From JANMDU01 sp031418715 (GTDB lineage: Bacteria > Pseudomonadota > Gammaproteobacteria > Burkholderiales > Burkholderiaceae_C): a DNA stretch of 64,000 nucleotides. Numbering within the stretch: the first letter of the stretch is position 1; every line of letters starts with the position of its first letter. This document shows, piece by piece, positions 41,097 to 49,574 of the stretch. The DNA is taken from assembly GCA_031418715.1 (NCBI GenBank), contig JANOJL010000048.1, positions 1-64,000 of the forward strand, written 5' to 3'. The position numbers and the translations under genes are program-made. The notes below the pieces were generated by a model. The model did no database searches, was not told the DNA's origin, and saw only the letters and a list, made by a program, of their open reading frames with translations.

Positions 41097-41782
41097 TTCT
41101 TAGCCCCTGCAGCAGCGGGTGCAGCTGGCGCAACTGCTTTGCGTTGCGCTTTGATTTCTTCCGGATCAAGATAACGGTAGGTTCTGGCAGTTGCATCCAA
41201 AGATAAATTACCATCACGGCCAGGCACTAAACTAACATTGTTTAGCGTCACAATCCGCGAAAGATTGGCGACATCACCTGCAAACGCTCCAATGTCGTGG
41301 TATTTCCCAGTAATCTTGATAGCAATGGGTAATTCAGCGTAGTATTCTTTGACTGCTATGACCCCCGGGCGAAAGAGCTCAAATTGCAAGCTACGCCCAA
41401 GACCCGCTTGATTGATATCAGATAGCAATGCATCAATTTCAGCTTTACTAGGCAATTGCTTTTCAAGTTGTGTCACATACTGCTGAACCTGCTCGCGCTG
41501 CTTTTTGAGAGTTTCTAAGTTAACGGCTTGTACCAGCTTTTTCTTATAGTCTTCTTTCAGGGTTACTTCTTTAGCTTTAGCAGTATCTAACTCTACAGCA
41601 GAGCCTTGAAGCCAAAGAAACCACAGCCCTGCAATAACCGCAATACACAACACCAAGCAAAGACTGTATCGAGGTAGTGCTGGCCATGTTGATGGATCAT
41701 TAGGATTCAGCCCTTTGAATTGGGATACCAGCTTGTCTTGCAATTGAGCAAGATCGACATTTTTTTTAGAGTTACTTGCCAT
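41093..41782 (-). CDS. pilO: Type IV pilus assembly protein PilO
   Basis: A bitopic inner-membrane protein with one N-terminal helix (LCLVLCIAVIAGLWFLWL), a coiled-coil of about residues 60-110 (LKEDYKKKLVQAVNLETLKK) and a ferredoxin-like periplasmic domain with ELFRPGVIAVKEYYAELPIAI and YHDIGAFAGDVANLSRIVT. I set the start at 41782 (MASNSKKNVDLAQLQ), 7 nt after pilN stops. The alanine- and proline-rich tail is usual in betaproteobacterial PilO. It forms heterodimers with PilN. Confidence 0.93.
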   Translation of the reverse strand: MASNSKKNVDLAQLQDKLVSQFKGLNPNDPSTWPALPRYSLCLVLCIAVIAGLWFLWLQGSAVELDTAKAKEVTLKEDYKKKLVQAVNLETLKKQREQVQQYVTQLEKQLPSKAEIDALLSDINQAGLGRSLQFELFRPGVIAVKEYYAELPIAIKITGKYHDIGAFAGDVANLSRIVTLNNVSLVPGRDGNLSLDATARTYRYLDPEEIKAQRKAVAPAAPAAAGAKK

Positions 41783-41789
41783 GTCGACC

Positions 41790-42404
41790 TCAAGGTTTCT
41801 TGGGTTCAGAGGCCGATGCACCTACAGCTGGCTTCTGAACATCGGTTGGCTTGCGCACCTGGACGCGCATAGAGAAATTAGAGACACGACGCTGATCACG
41901 AGGCGATAAGGACACCGAGCCAGCCACGATTTCAATCAACTCAGGGCGCGTGAACCACTGGCTGTTGTTGGCCAAATTACGTAAAAATTCTGAGACTCGC
42001 TCTTGCGATTGCGCTGTGCCTAGAAGACTCAGTGTCACATTGTCTTGCTTCATGGAAGATACATACACACCGTCTGGCAACTGCTTGACCAACTCAGTCA
42101 GTAAATACACTGGCATATTACGATCAGCCTGCAAAGATTCCACTGCCTGTTGGCGCGCACGCAAAGAGGCGATCTCTGCTTGCAAGGTAGAAACTTCTTT
42201 GATTTCGTTTTCAAGTTTTTTGATCTCAGCTTGCAAAAACGTATTTTTATCGTTTTGAGCCGAAATTTGCGCTTGGTAACCCACGTAAACAAGACCGCAG
42301 ATCACGCCGCCAATCAGTGCCGCGATACCAAGGGAAACAAAAAATGCTTCCTTTCGACGCTTGCGCGCCGCTTCTCGGTGAGGGAGTAGATTAATCAGAA
42401 TCAT
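41790..42404 (-). CDS. pilN: Type IV pilus assembly protein PilN
   Basis: The start at 42404 yields MILINLLPHREAARKRRKEAFF, where INLLPHRE is the conserved PilN tail that binds PilM in the cytoplasm. One membrane helix (LGIAALIGGVICGLVYVGY) is followed by a coiled-coil (about 50-95) and a periplasmic domain with LPDGVYVSSMKQDNVTLSLLG. It overlaps pilM by 4 nt. Three extra in-frame starts upstream, inside pilM, are unlikely. Confidence 0.94.
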   Translation of the reverse strand: MILINLLPHREAARKRRKEAFFVSLGIAALIGGVICGLVYVGYQAQISAQNDKNTFLQAEIKKLENEIKEVSTLQAEIASLRARQQAVESLQADRNMPVYLLTELVKQLPDGVYVSSMKQDNVTLSLLGTAQSQERVSEFLRNLANNSQWFTRPELIEIVAGSVSLSPRDQRRVSNFSMRVQVRKPTDVQKPAVGASASEPKKP

Positions 42405-43480
42405 AGCAAGAACCTTCGCATGGCCAAGCCACAAGCGCTCAGGTAGGAAGGTGCGTCACGACGCATTTTGTTTTCTTTGATGCTGCTAGAGAGCTCCATG
42501 CCCTCAAACGGATTAAGCACTTGGCAGGTAAATGAAGTTTGCGCTGTGACCGCATCTGTCAAACCGGGAAGCGCTGACGAACCGCCAGCAAGCATCACAT
42601 AATCAACGCGATTGTGAGGCGTACTGGTAAAGAAGAATTGCAATGCACGTGCAATCTCTTGCGCCATATTTTCAACAAACGGCCGAAGTACCGATGCCTC
42701 ATAGTCTTCAGGCAATTCACCACTGCGTTTCTTGCTCTCTGCCTCTTCTGGCGAGAAGCCATATTGACGCACAATCAACTGCGTCAACTGCGCACCGCCA
42801 AAGGCTTGATCGCGGTCATAAACAACTTCTTCATTCTTCATGACTTGCATGCTGGTGGTCATCGCACCAACCTCAAACAAGGCCACGAGTGCATCCTTGC
42901 CTTCATCTGGCAGTTGCTCGACCAAACGACGAGTCGCCAAGCGAGAAGCATAGGACTCAACATCCAAGACGATGGGCTTCAGACCAGCAGCTTCGGCTAA
43001 ACCTTGACGATCCTGAACTTTTTCTTTGCGCGAAGCTGCAATCAGCACGTCAACATCACCTACGGAGTTGGCGCTTGGGCCCACAACACAGAAATCTAGA
43101 CTCACTTCGTCTAGCGAAAACGGAATATATTGGTTGGCTTCGGACTCGACTTGGATTTCAAGTTCTGCGTCGGTTAGGCCGCCTTGTAAGACTATTTTTT
43201 TAGTAATGACAGCTGAGGCTGGTAGCGCCAACGCCACGTTTTTGGTGCGTGTTCCGCTTTTTTTGACCACCTTACGGATCGCTTCGGCCACTTCGTCGAA
43301 CTTTTCAACGTTTCCGTCGGTGATCCAGCCTCGTTCAAGCTGTTCACTGGCGCAACGCTCAAGTACCCATTCGCCCGCTTTGTTGCGCCCCAGCTCAACC
43401 AGCTTAACGCTGGAGCTGCTGATGTCCAATCCCACGAGCGGGGCTGGCTGGCTGCTGAAAAAGTTGGCAAGCGAAACCAA
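42401..43480 (-). CDS. pilM: Type IV pilus actin-like protein PilM, TTG start
   Basis: A cytoplasmic actin/FtsA-like ATPase-fold protein that binds the PilN tail. PLVGLDISSSSVKLVELGR is the first phosphate loop; ALFEVGAMTTSMQVMKNEE and YVMLAGGSSALPGLTDAV complete the actin-like fold. An ATG lies at 43528, but homologous PilM proteins begin just before the PLVGLDIS motif, and here a TTG at 43480 has GGAG 6 nt upstream (plus-strand 43487-43490). I therefore take TTG as the start. It is the first gene of pilMNOPQ; a promoter is proposed at 43573-43601. It is divergent from mrcA, as is common in proteobacteria. Confidence 0.92.
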   Translation of the reverse strand: MVSLANFFSSQPAPLVGLDISSSSVKLVELGRNKAGEWVLERCASEQLERGWITDGNVEKFDEVAEAIRKVVKKSGTRTKNVALALPASAVITKKIVLQGGLTDAELEIQVESEANQYIPFSLDEVSLDFCVVGPSANSVGDVDVLIAASRKEKVQDRQGLAEAAGLKPIVLDVESYASRLATRRLVEQLPDEGKDALVALFEVGAMTTSMQVMKNEEVVYDRDQAFGGAQLTQLIVRQYGFSPEEAESKKRSGELPEDYEASVLRPFVENMAQEIARALQFFFTSTPHNRVDYVMLAGGSSALPGLTDAVTAQTSFTCQVLNPFEGMELSSSIKENKMRRDAPSYLSACGLAMRRFLL

Positions 43481-43572
43481 GCGAAACTCCAATTTAAAAT
43501 TGTTCTGGGTTGAAGACCAGCTGCCCATGGATCATAGTTCAGCAAGTTCCCAAAACTTAAGAAAGTATTTCA

Positions 43573-43601
43573 ATACTAGCAGTAAGTTCCTTGTTAAACA
43601 A
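43573..43601 (-). promoter_or_regulatory. Sigma-70-type promoter for pilMNOPQ
   Basis: On the minus strand TTGTTT (43601-43596), a 17-nt spacer and TAGTAT (43578-43573). It would start transcription near 43566, about 85 nt before the pilM TTG. Confidence 0.5.
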
Positions 43602-43603
43602 GG
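43589..43603. promoter_or_regulatory. Perfect palindrome over the pilM -35 element
   Basis: CCTTGTTAAACAAGG, 7-bp arms around one central base. Its overlap with the proposed -35 hexamer suggests an operator; no regulator is identified. Confidence 0.4.
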
Positions 43604-43770
43604 GTTTTTTCTTTTTTACCGCCTGTAAACCGTTGTCAAAATCCCACGTTTTCAGATTCGTAACAACTCGTTAAATTCACAGTCAGGTGGAGTTTCGCAA
43701 GATTTGGGCAAAGTTTATGATCCTTCGATTCCCTGGTCAATAGAATCTGTTCACAAGTTAAAGTGAACTC

Positions 43771-43801
43771 TTCACACCCGCTTCACCCCTCTTTTTATAA
43801 T
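43771..43801 (+). promoter_or_regulatory. Candidate promoter for mrcA
   Basis: TTCACA at 43771-43776 and a perfect TATAAT at 43796-43801, spacing 19 nt (longer than ideal). The -10 ends 23 nt before the mrcA ATG. Confidence 0.4.
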
Positions 43802-43824
43802 GGGTTGAACTACACAAAGCCGCC

Positions 43825-46221
43825 ATGCAAGATAACTCCTCCTCCGCCTCAACTACTGTCAGCTTGGCAAGCCGGCCTGCATGGCAGAAAACCTTGCTGC
43901 GAGTGATCGCTTGGGCGATGGGTTTACTTGCAGCCGTTGTCCTGTGTGGCGCATTTGTCGTTGGTTTGGCTCTCGCTACGGCCTACCCTAATCTCCCTGA
44001 TGTTTCTGATCTGGTGGACTACCGCCCCAAGCTACCGTTGCGTGTGTTTTCATCTGATGGTGCTTTGTTGGGTGAATTCGGTGAAGAGCATCGCAACCTC
44101 ACCCCCTTACAAGATATTCCTAAGCATATGCAGCAAGCTGTGCTGGCCATCGAAGATGCGCGCTTCTTTTCGCACGGTGGTGTGGACTACATCGGTGTGA
44201 TCCGGGCAGGATTTGCCAACTTGGGCAAGCTCAAAAGCCAGGGAGCTTCAACCATCACGATGCAGGTCGCAAAAAACGTTTATCTTTCTAACGAAAAAAC
44301 CTTCACCCGCAAGATTTACGAAATTCTGTTGACCTTCAAACTCGAGCATGCTCTAACAAAAGAGCAAATTCTTGAGGTGTACATGAATCAGATTTTCTTA
44401 GGCAATCGAGCCTATGGCTTTTCCGCAGCCTCAGAGACTTATTACGGCAAGCCCCTGAAAAGTATCAGCATTGCAGAGGCCGCCATGTTGGCCGGTGTAC
44501 CCAAATTTCCTTCCACAGCCAACCCCGTGGCCAACTACGCTCGCGCCAAGCGCCGCCAGATGTACATCATTGATCGCATGGTGGAAAACGACTTCATCAC
44601 CGAAGAGCAAGCCGTGATTGCGCGCGCCGAAGATGTGCGTGTGCGCACGGGTCCCGATACTTCTCGCGTGCATGCTGAGTATGTGGCCGAAACTGTTCGT
44701 CAGTTGATTTTTGCGCAGTATGGCGAAGAGACCTACACACGCGGATTAGATGTTTACACGACCATCAAAGCCGCTGAGCAGCAAGCGGCTTATCGCGCAC
44801 TGCGCAAAGGCATCATGGATTTTGAGCGGCGCCAGATTTATCGCGGCCCAGAGAAGTTCATTGATCTGCCGCAAACCAAAGATGAGCTTGAAGAGGCTGT
44901 GGACGATGCACTGGCCGAAAGACTGGATAACGACGAAGTTATGGCTGCTGTGGTGCTGGAAGTGGGCGCGAAGAAAATCGTGGCAATGCGCCGAGGCTCT
45001 GAGCAACTAGAGATCACAGGTGATGGCCTCAAGCCCGCTCAATCTGGACTCAGCGCCAATGCCGCGCCCAATATCAAGATACGACGTGGCGCAGTGATTC
45101 GCGTGGTGAAAACACCCAAAGATACGTGGGAAATCACGCAACTGCCCGAAGTTGAAGGCGCATTCGTAGCCCTTGACCCACGCACAGGCGCATTGCGCGC
45201 GCTGGTGGGCGGCTTTGATTACGACAAGAACAAGTTCAATCACGTGACGCAGGCTTGGCGACAGCCTGGTTCTAGCTTCAAGCCTTTCGTGTATTCCGCA
45301 GCATTGGAGAAAGGCTTCAGTGGCGCGACTGTGATCAATGATGCGCCCTTGTTTTATGACGCGGGAGTCACAGGCAGCCAAGCTTGGGAACCAAAAAACT
45401 ATGATGGCAAGTTTGACGGCCCGATGTCGATGCGCCGAGGATTGGCACAATCCAAAAATATGATTTCCATTCGAATTTTGCAATCCGTAGGTGCGCAAAA
45501 TGCTCAGGATTGGCTCACACGCTTTGGTTTTGACGCAGAAAAACATCCCCCTTTCCTGACTATGGCGCTCGGAGCAGGCTCCGTCACACCCATGCAAATG
45601 GCCACAGGCTATGCGGTATTTGCAAACGGCGGCTACCGCGTCAACCCTTTTGTCATTAGCAAGATCACAGATCAAAAAGGAAAAGTCTTGCTTGATTTCA
45701 AGCCACCCGTCCTGGATGAAACGATGCGCGGCATTGACGCACGTAATGCCTTCGTGATGACCAGTTTAATGCAAGAAATCACGCGTTCAGGCACTGCAGC
45801 GCGTGCCCAAGCCACGCTGAAGCGCCCTGATGTGTACGGCAAAACAGGCACGACCAATGACGCAATTGACACTTGGTTTGCGGGTTATCACCCCACAGTT
45901 GCAGCCGTGGTCTGGATGGGATACGACAACCCCCGGTCACTGGGCAGCACAGCTACAGGTGGTCAGCTTAGCCTGCCCACTTGGATCAGCTTCATGGAGA
46001 CTGCACTCAAAGGCGTACCGTTGATGGAGCCTGCAGCACCCGAAGGTGTGCTCAATATCGGCGGTGAGTGGTTCTATGATGAGTATGCACGGGGCGCTGG
46101 TGTTAACAGCTTGGGACTGGGCGATCCTATGCCTGAAGGCGCTGCCGGCAGTGCTGCTGGTGTACAAATGCCTGCTGCGCCAGAAGAGAAAAAATCTATT
46201 CTCGATCTTTTCAGAAATTAA
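43825..46221 (+). CDS. mrcA: Penicillin-binding protein 1A, bifunctional peptidoglycan synthase
   Basis: A 798-residue class A PBP that polymerises lipid II and cross-links the strands. The N-terminal membrane anchor is MGLLAAVVLCGAFVVGLALA. The glycosyltransferase (GT51) domain has AIEDARFFSHGGVDYIG with the catalytic glutamate, GASTITMQVAKN, and RKIYEILLTFKLEHALTKEQI. An OB-like linker follows. The transpeptidase has the active serine in PGSSFKPF, the SKN motif in LAQSKNMIS, and YGKTGTTND. It is divergent from the pil operon, a common arrangement (ponA-pilM). The 3' end overlaps convergent cyaY by 11 nt. Confidence 0.95.
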   Translation: MQDNSSSASTTVSLASRPAWQKTLLRVIAWAMGLLAAVVLCGAFVVGLALATAYPNLPDVSDLVDYRPKLPLRVFSSDGALLGEFGEEHRNLTPLQDIPKHMQQAVLAIEDARFFSHGGVDYIGVIRAGFANLGKLKSQGASTITMQVAKNVYLSNEKTFTRKIYEILLTFKLEHALTKEQILEVYMNQIFLGNRAYGFSAASETYYGKPLKSISIAEAAMLAGVPKFPSTANPVANYARAKRRQMYIIDRMVENDFITEEQAVIARAEDVRVRTGPDTSRVHAEYVAETVRQLIFAQYGEETYTRGLDVYTTIKAAEQQAAYRALRKGIMDFERRQIYRGPEKFIDLPQTKDELEEAVDDALAERLDNDEVMAAVVLEVGAKKIVAMRRGSEQLEITGDGLKPAQSGLSANAAPNIKIRRGAVIRVVKTPKDTWEITQLPEVEGAFVALDPRTGALRALVGGFDYDKNKFNHVTQAWRQPGSSFKPFVYSAALEKGFSGATVINDAPLFYDAGVTGSQAWEPKNYDGKFDGPMSMRRGLAQSKNMISIRILQSVGAQNAQDWLTRFGFDAEKHPPFLTMALGAGSVTPMQMATGYAVFANGGYRVNPFVISKITDQKGKVLLDFKPPVLDETMRGIDARNAFVMTSLMQEITRSGTAARAQATLKRPDVYGKTGTTNDAIDTWFAGYHPTVAAVVWMGYDNPRSLGSTATGGQLSLPTWISFMETALKGVPLMEPAAPEGVLNIGGEWFYDEYARGAGVNSLGLGDPMPEGAAGSAAGVQMPAAPEEKKSILDLFRN

Positions 46222-46537
46222 AAGCCAGATTCAAACCGGCCTGCGTGCTGGCATGCTGACTCAGGTCTGAAAAGAACTCTGAGCCTTCACGGGTACTGCG
46301 CCAAGCATTGTCAAATTTATAATGGAAACCACCGGCCTTGGTGGCCATCCAGACTTCTTGCAAGGGTTTTTGCAGATTGATGATGATCTGGCTGCGGTTG
46401 GCAAAGCTGATGGTGATCATCCCGCCCACACGCTGGTTGTCGATATCGGCATCGGTGACATCGTTGATGCGATCGCAGCTGGCCTCGACGGCGCTCAGAA
46501 GCGCTTCGGCATGCTGGAGGTATTCAGTATCGGTCAT
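46211..46537 (-). CDS. cyaY: Iron-sulfur cluster assembly protein CyaY (frataxin)
   Basis: A 108-residue frataxin homologue that binds iron and modulates IscS. MTDTEYLQHAEALLSAVEAS is the first helix with its acidic ridge; DADIDNQRVGGMITISFANRSQIIINLQKP and EVWMATKAGGFHYKF are the conserved sheet signature. It is convergent with mrcA (11-nt overlap) and divergent from lptM, 18 bp away, an arrangement frequent in betaproteobacteria (cyaY-lptM-lysA). Confidence 0.94.
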   Translation of the reverse strand: MTDTEYLQHAEALLSAVEASCDRINDVTDADIDNQRVGGMITISFANRSQIIINLQKPLQEVWMATKAGGFHYKFDNAWRSTREGSEFFSDLSQHASTQAGLNLAFNF

Positions 46538-46555
46538 GGCAAGTAAAATTGAGGC

Positions 46556-46744
46556 ATGTTGAAATTCAAACCGATTGTAGGCTGGGCCTGCTTATCCTTG
46601 CTTCTAGCGGCTTGTGGGCAAAAAGGTGCTTTGATGCTACCGACTGATCCTGCTGCGCAAAACCGCGCCACTTTGCCGCAAGTCTTGAATCCGTCGAGTT
46701 CTGCATCAGCACCCGTATCTCCTGAATCAGCGCCAAAGCGTTGA
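46556..46744 (+). CDS. lptM: Small lipoprotein LptM (YifL family)
   Basis: A 62-residue lipoprotein with signal peptide and lipobox LLLAACGQKGALMLP; the CGQKGxLxLP start of the mature chain defines the family, which helps the LptD/LptE lipopolysaccharide translocon mature. The tail is low-complexity Ser/Ala/Pro. It lies 20 nt before the lysA start, as usual. Confidence 0.9.
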   Translation: MLKFKPIVGWACLSLLLAACGQKGALMLPTDPAAQNRATLPQVLNPSSSASAPVSPESAPKR

Positions 46745-46764
46745 TTCTTTTATTGTCTCAAATT

Positions 46765-48039
46765 ATGAATTTTTCTGCTCTGCCAGGTCATCCGTTTATT
46801 ACCTATTCTGAAGGCCAACTCTGCGTGGAGGACTTGCGCGTTTCTGATCTGACGCGCGAACATGCCACGCCTTTGTTTGTTTACTCCAAAGCATCAATGC
46901 TGGCGGCATTGGCTGCATATCAAAAAGGCTTTGCTGGTCGCAAGGCGCAGATTTGCTATGCGATGAAGGCGAATTCTTCGCTATCGATTTTGAAGTTGTT
47001 TGCGCAGGCCGGATGCGGGTTTGACATTGTTTCTGGTGGTGAGCTGGAGCGCGTGCTGGCTGCTGGCGGCTCGCCTGCGAAGATCATTTTTTCAGGTGTA
47101 GGGAAAACGCGTGTTGAGATGCGCCATGCGCTTGACGTGGGTATTCAATGCTTCAACGTCGAAAGTGAAGAAGAGCTTGAAGTGCTTTCGCAGGTCGCTG
47201 AGAGTATGGGAGAAATAGCGCCTGTCAGTATTCGTGTGAATCCGAATGTGGATCCGAAAACGCATCCTTATATTTCGACTGGCCTGAAAGGCAATAAATT
47301 TGGCATCTCGCATGAAGATGCAGTCGCTGTTTACAAACGCGCGGCTTCTTTGCCGGGCTTGAAAGTGGTGGGAATTGACTGCCACATTGGCTCGCAGATC
47401 ACGACGATTGCGCCTTACTTGGATGCGATGGATCGGATTTTGGATTTGGTCACAGCCATTGAAGCTGTGGGCGTGCCGATTGAGCACATTGATTTTGGCG
47501 GCGGCTTGGGCATCAACTACGAAGGCATTGCGCCACCGGCTGCAGACGATTTGTGGACGCAGCTCTTGGCCAAACTCGATGCTCGCGGCTTTGGCCAGCG
47601 GCATTTGATGATCGAGCCAGGGCGCTCGCTGGTGGGCAATGCGGGGGTGTGCATCACAGAGGTGTTGTATCTCAAACCAGGCGTGCAGAAGAATTTTTGT
47701 ATTGTGGATGCTGCAATGAACGATCTGCCGCGACCAGCGATGTATCAAGCCTTCCACGGCATCGTACCCGTGCAGCCGCGCGAGGGCTCGGATATGACCT
47801 ACGAGGTGGTCGGGCCTGTGTGCGAGAGCGGCGACTGGATAGGGCATGACCGGGCGCTGAATGTGAAAACCGGTGATCTGCTGGCCGTGTTGTCAGCGGG
47901 CGCTTACTGTATGAGCATGGCAAGTAATTACAACACCCGTGGACGTGCAGCTGAGATTTTGGTAGATGGCCGTCAAGCCTACGTGATACGTGAACGCGAA
48001 ACGGCGCAGGATCAGATGCTGCGTGAAAAGTTATTCTGA
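46765..48039 (+). CDS. lysA: Diaminopimelate decarboxylase
   Basis: Last step of lysine synthesis, meso-diaminopimelate to L-lysine, PLP-dependent. The ATG at 46765 gives MNFSALPGHPFITYSEGQL; a TTG at 46741 in frame overlaps lptM and is less likely. PLP lysine is in ICYAMKANSSLSIL (K68). FDIVSGGELERVLAAG, GIDCHIGSQI, HIDFGGGLGINY and EPGRSLVGNAGV form the barrel signatures; VCESGDWIGHDR contributes the active cysteine from the partner subunit. Length 424, normal. A hairpin terminator at 48131-48164 follows. Confidence 0.95.
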   Translation: MNFSALPGHPFITYSEGQLCVEDLRVSDLTREHATPLFVYSKASMLAALAAYQKGFAGRKAQICYAMKANSSLSILKLFAQAGCGFDIVSGGELERVLAAGGSPAKIIFSGVGKTRVEMRHALDVGIQCFNVESEEELEVLSQVAESMGEIAPVSIRVNPNVDPKTHPYISTGLKGNKFGISHEDAVAVYKRAASLPGLKVVGIDCHIGSQITTIAPYLDAMDRILDLVTAIEAVGVPIEHIDFGGGLGINYEGIAPPAADDLWTQLLAKLDARGFGQRHLMIEPGRSLVGNAGVCITEVLYLKPGVQKNFCIVDAAMNDLPRPAMYQAFHGIVPVQPREGSDMTYEVVGPVCESGDWIGHDRALNVKTGDLLAVLSAGAYCMSMASNYNTRGRAAEILVDGRQAYVIRERETAQDQMLREKLF

Positions 48040-48071
48040 ACTTTTCTTAAAACTTTTTTTGATATTTATTT

Positions 48072-48100
48072 AATAGCAAACTATGCAGGATATATAACGG
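48072..48100 (+). repeat. 29-bp dispersed repeat
   Basis: AATAGCAAACTATGCAG, then a tail ending ATATAACGG. Between lysA and its terminator; preceded by ATATTTATTT. Confidence 0.75.
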
Positions 48101-48130
48101 TAATCAGCATATTTCATTTAAATTTTAATC

Positions 48131-48164
48131 AAAAAAAAGGCTCGTTAGAGCCTCTTTTTATTTG
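48131..48164. terminator. Bidirectional intrinsic terminator for lysA and the desaturase gene
   Basis: Stem AGGCTC (48138-48143), loop GTTA, stem GAGCCT (48148-48153), followed by CTTTTTATTT and preceded by a run of eight A. It can serve convergent lysA (+) and the desaturase (-). Confidence 0.85.
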
Positions 48165-48172
48165 AACGCTGA

Positions 48173-49387
48173 TTAAACGCGTGCAGCTCGCATTCGCATC
48201 GACATCTCTTGCAAAGCAGCAATGCCGCTTTCTTCTGCACGCTTGCACCAAGCTGCCAAGTTTGCAGACAGTTGCTCACGAGAGAGATTCGTATTGCTCC
48301 ACATCTGACGCAGCTCATCCCGCATCTCGGCCATTTTGCCAAGCACCGGGTATTGCTGACGCGCTTGCTTCAGATCAGCCACAGCAAACGCCGGGACTTT
48401 TTCATCGTCTCGGTGCAACCAGCGTTTGGCGGTTTGCAACAACGAGACATCGGCGTTTCTGGCCTTCATCGCTTCGATTTCAGCAACACAAGCAGCACGC
48501 ATATCACGCGCATAAGCGGCCATGAGCTCGTAGCGGTGAGCAATCAAAGCCTCAAGGGTCTTTTCATCGGACACGGCGCGAATATCACCCAAAGCGAGCT
48601 TCGGAGGCACTTTTTTCACAGTCGCCAAGCCCATTTTTTGCAAGGCACTGATGTAAACCCAGCCGATGTCAAACTCATAGGGCTTCACAGAGAATTTCGC
48701 GCTGGTGGCGTAGGTGTGATGGTTGTTGTGAAGTTCTTCGCCGCCGATCAAAATGCCCCAAGGGCTGACATTGGTGGCAGCATCTGGCGATTCAAAATTG
48801 CGGTAACCCCAGTAGTGACCAATTCCATTGATCACACCTGTAGCCAGCACGGGAATCCAAAGCATTTGAATGGCCCACACTGTCAAACCAATCGCGCCAA
48901 ACAAAGCCAAGTTTAGCACCATCATCAATCCAACACCTTGCCATGTGTAGCGGGAATAGACGTTGTTTTCGACCCAGTCTTTCGGGCAGCCGTGGCTGTA
49001 TTTTTCGTGGGTTTCTGGATTAGCTGCCTCGGCTTGATAGAGCTCTGTGCCAGTCAGCAGCAGCGCCTTCAAACCACGGGTTTGCGGGCTGTGCGGGTCT
49101 TCCACAGTTTCGCATTTGGCATGGTGCTTACGGTGAACGGAGACGAAATCGGCGGTTTTCATGCCGGTACCGATCCAGAGCCAGAAACGGAAAAAGTGCG
49201 AGACGATTGGATGCAGATCAAGTGCGCGATGCGACATGGCGCGGTGCAGATAGATCGTGACGCCTGAAATGGTGATGTGCGTGGTGAAAAGCGTGTAGAG
49301 CACGATTTCCCACCAAGCGGCTTGGCTCAGGCCATGAGCCATCCACTGAATCAGGGCTTGCGCCACGGTGTTATCAAAAAACTGCAT
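48173..49387 (-). CDS. Membrane acyl-CoA/fatty acid desaturase (delta-9 type)
   Basis: A 404-residue di-iron desaturase that introduces a double bond in fatty acyl chains to tune membrane fluidity. The three histidine boxes are HRAMSH (about residue 48), HRKHH (about 85) and HNNHH (about 217), spaced among four membrane segments (for example WWEIVLYTLFTTHITISG and LGLMMVLNLALFG-like helices). The final 140 residues are a charged helical extension with KTLEALIAHRYELMAAYARD, found in betaproteobacterial members. It stands alone, convergent with lysA. Confidence 0.92.
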   Translation of the reverse strand: MQFFDNTVAQALIQWMAHGLSQAAWWEIVLYTLFTTHITISGVTIYLHRAMSHRALDLHPIVSHFFRFWLWIGTGMKTADFVSVHRKHHAKCETVEDPHSPQTRGLKALLLTGTELYQAEAANPETHEKYSHGCPKDWVENNVYSRYTWQGVGLMMVLNLALFGAIGLTVWAIQMLWIPVLATGVINGIGHYWGYRNFESPDAATNVSPWGILIGGEELHNNHHTYATSAKFSVKPYEFDIGWVYISALQKMGLATVKKVPPKLALGDIRAVSDEKTLEALIAHRYELMAAYARDMRAACVAEIEAMKARNADVSLLQTAKRWLHRDDEKVPAFAVADLKQARQQYPVLGKMAEMRDELRQMWSNTNLSREQLSANLAAWCKRAEESGIAALQEMSMRMRAARV

Positions 49388-49514
49388 AAAGCCTCTTGTC
49401 TCGATTTGTCAAAAGATGTCAATGATTTTACATTGCCAGAGCGTAGAAAACGGCTTCTGATCTGCATTCCGCCTAGAAGCAAAAGGGTATCCGCCAATGA
49501 TTTACTATTAAATT

Positions 49515-49543
49515 AATAGCATACTACGCACGTTTTATAACGG
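49515..49543 (+). repeat. 29-bp dispersed repeat
   Basis: AATAGCATACTACGCACG, then TTTTATAACGG. Preceded by TTTACTATTAAATT (hairpin end). In the 187-bp gap between the desaturase and hydrolase genes. Confidence 0.75.
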
Positions 49544-49574
49544 GTAGAGGCCACTTTTCCTTAAAAAATCACGC

